15,694 nucleotides of DNA, taken from Caulobacteraceae bacterium. GTDB lineage: Bacteria; Pseudomonadota; Alphaproteobacteria; Caulobacterales; Caulobacteraceae. Positions within the stretch are counted from its first letter, which is position 1, and every line of letters starts with the position of its first letter. Positions 15,106-15,694 of the stretch are shown here, piece by piece. Position numbers and translations under genes: made by a program. The DNA lies in NCBI GenBank assembly GCA_004144935.1, contig SDZP01000041.1:1-15694 (forward strand), written 5' to 3'. The notes beneath the pieces were generated by a model. That model was not told the origin of the DNA. It did not search any database and was given only the letters and a program-made list of their open reading frames with translations.

Positions 15106-15694
15106 ATGCCGCGCGCCTTCTCCTGCCTTCGTCCGCTGCTGCTGTCGCTGGCCCTGCTGACCGGCGGCGGCCTGATCGCCGCCTCGGTCGCCGAGCCGGC
15201 CTTCGCCCAGCGCGCCTGGCGCACCCACAAGGACAGCAAGTACGGCTACCGCGTCGAGTTCCCAGGCGTGCCCAGCGTCAGCCAGGAAACCAGCCCGCAG
15301 GGCGCGATCATCGATGTCGCCGCCCTCGAGGCCGGCACCACCGGCAAATTCATGGTCGTCTCGACCACCGGCGTCGAGGGCGACGCCCGGCAGGCGATCG
15401 AGAACGGCTCGGCCGCCATCCTCGATTCCAGCAAGGGCGTCGTGGTCAGCAAGGCCGACTTGACCGTCGACGGCGCCCCGGCCCGGGACCTGACCCTGCA
15501 GCTGAAGGACAAGGGCATCGCCATGCGCATCCGCCTGGTCGTGCAGGGCGACAAGTTCTTCCAGGTCATGGCCGTCGGCTTCATCGACACGCCGCTGGAC
15601 GGGACCGAGCGGTTCATCGACAGCTTCCGGCTGGTCACCGCCCCGCCCCCCGCCGCCCCGACCGCGCCGGGGACCATGGCGCCGGTGGCGGACT
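15106..15694 (+). CDS. Secreted protein of unknown function, N-terminal 196 residues
   Basis: Open reading frame running off the window edge. The ATG at 15106 has CCGGAG about 7 bases upstream. The N-terminus has a clear Sec-type signal: Arg residues, a Leu-rich core (LLLSLALLTGGGLIAA) and a likely cut after AFA (32-34). The exported part has YGYRVEFPGVPSV (about 46-58), KFMVVSTTGVEGD, ARDLTLQLKD and a segment about 145-176 with RIRLVVQGDKFFQVMAVGF and FIDSFRL. That layout recalls small PsbP/Mog1-like periplasmic domains, but the match is from memory and weak. A Pro/Ala-rich stretch follows (about 179-196). A TTGACG at 15048-15053 could be a -35 box, but no properly spaced -10 is evident. Function unknown. 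Confidence 0.75.
   Translation, partial: MPRAFSCLRPLLLSLALLTGGGLIAASVAEPAFAQRAWRTHKDSKYGYRVEFPGVPSVSQETSPQGAIIDVAALEAGTTGKFMVVSTTGVEGDARQAIENGSAAILDSSKGVVVSKADLTVDGAPARDLTLQLKDKGIAMRIRLVVQGDKFFQVMAVGFIDTPLDGTERFIDSFRLVTAPPPAAPTAPGTMAPVAD

Overview
The window is very GC-rich and looks like a chromosomal segment from an alphaproteobacterium of the Caulobacter/Phenylobacterium group (Caulobacterales). The protein motifs of DnaA, DnaK, DnaJ and RpsT, the housekeeping promoter shapes (TTGACC/TTGACCG with GCT-TA--type -10 boxes), and GANTC sites in regulatory DNA (the motif of the CcrM methylase of this group) all point that way. The assignment is an inference from remembered family sequences; no search was run.

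Layout, left to right. (1) Positions 1-4454 hold a mostly minus-strand cofactor/ubiquinone block: ubiE, ubiB, coaBC and the start of dut (cut by the window edge). A plus-strand lipoprotein gene with a toxin-like C-terminal domain sits between coaBC and ubiB. (2) Positions 4488-7450 alternate in strand: mutM (+), a PAPS-type sulfotransferase (-), an enoyl-CoA hydratase (+) and a small ModA-like lipoprotein (-), with almost no DNA between convergent gene ends. (3) Positions 7498-9892 hold rpsT with its promoter and a strong terminator, a 430-bp regulatory gap rich in palindromes and GANTC sites, then dnaA. The 3' end of dnaA runs into a 151-bp composite palindromic repeat. (4) Positions 9918-11492 carry a dienelactone-hydrolase-like protein with a Tat-like signal and an alkB-family dioxygenase, both on the minus strand. 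(5) Positions 11516-14982 are the dnaK-dnaJ chaperone operon, with a near-consensus sigma-32 promoter and an intercistronic hairpin. (6) From 15106 to the edge is the start of a secreted protein of unknown function.

The order dut-coaBC-ubiB-ubiE-mutM-enoyl-CoA hydratase-rpsT-dnaA is, from general knowledge, a conserved alphaproteobacterial block. The toxin-like lipoprotein, the sulfotransferase and the ModA-like lipoprotein therefore look like later insertions into it. The core genes are routine housekeeping. The points that merit a second look are the dnaA C-terminus captured by a repeat, the palindrome centred on a GAGTC site in the dnaA leader, the toxin-like domain on a lipoprotein, and several perfect inverted repeats in the dnaA, dnaK and dnaJ control regions. 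I did not find a clear multi-gene system that is wholly new.
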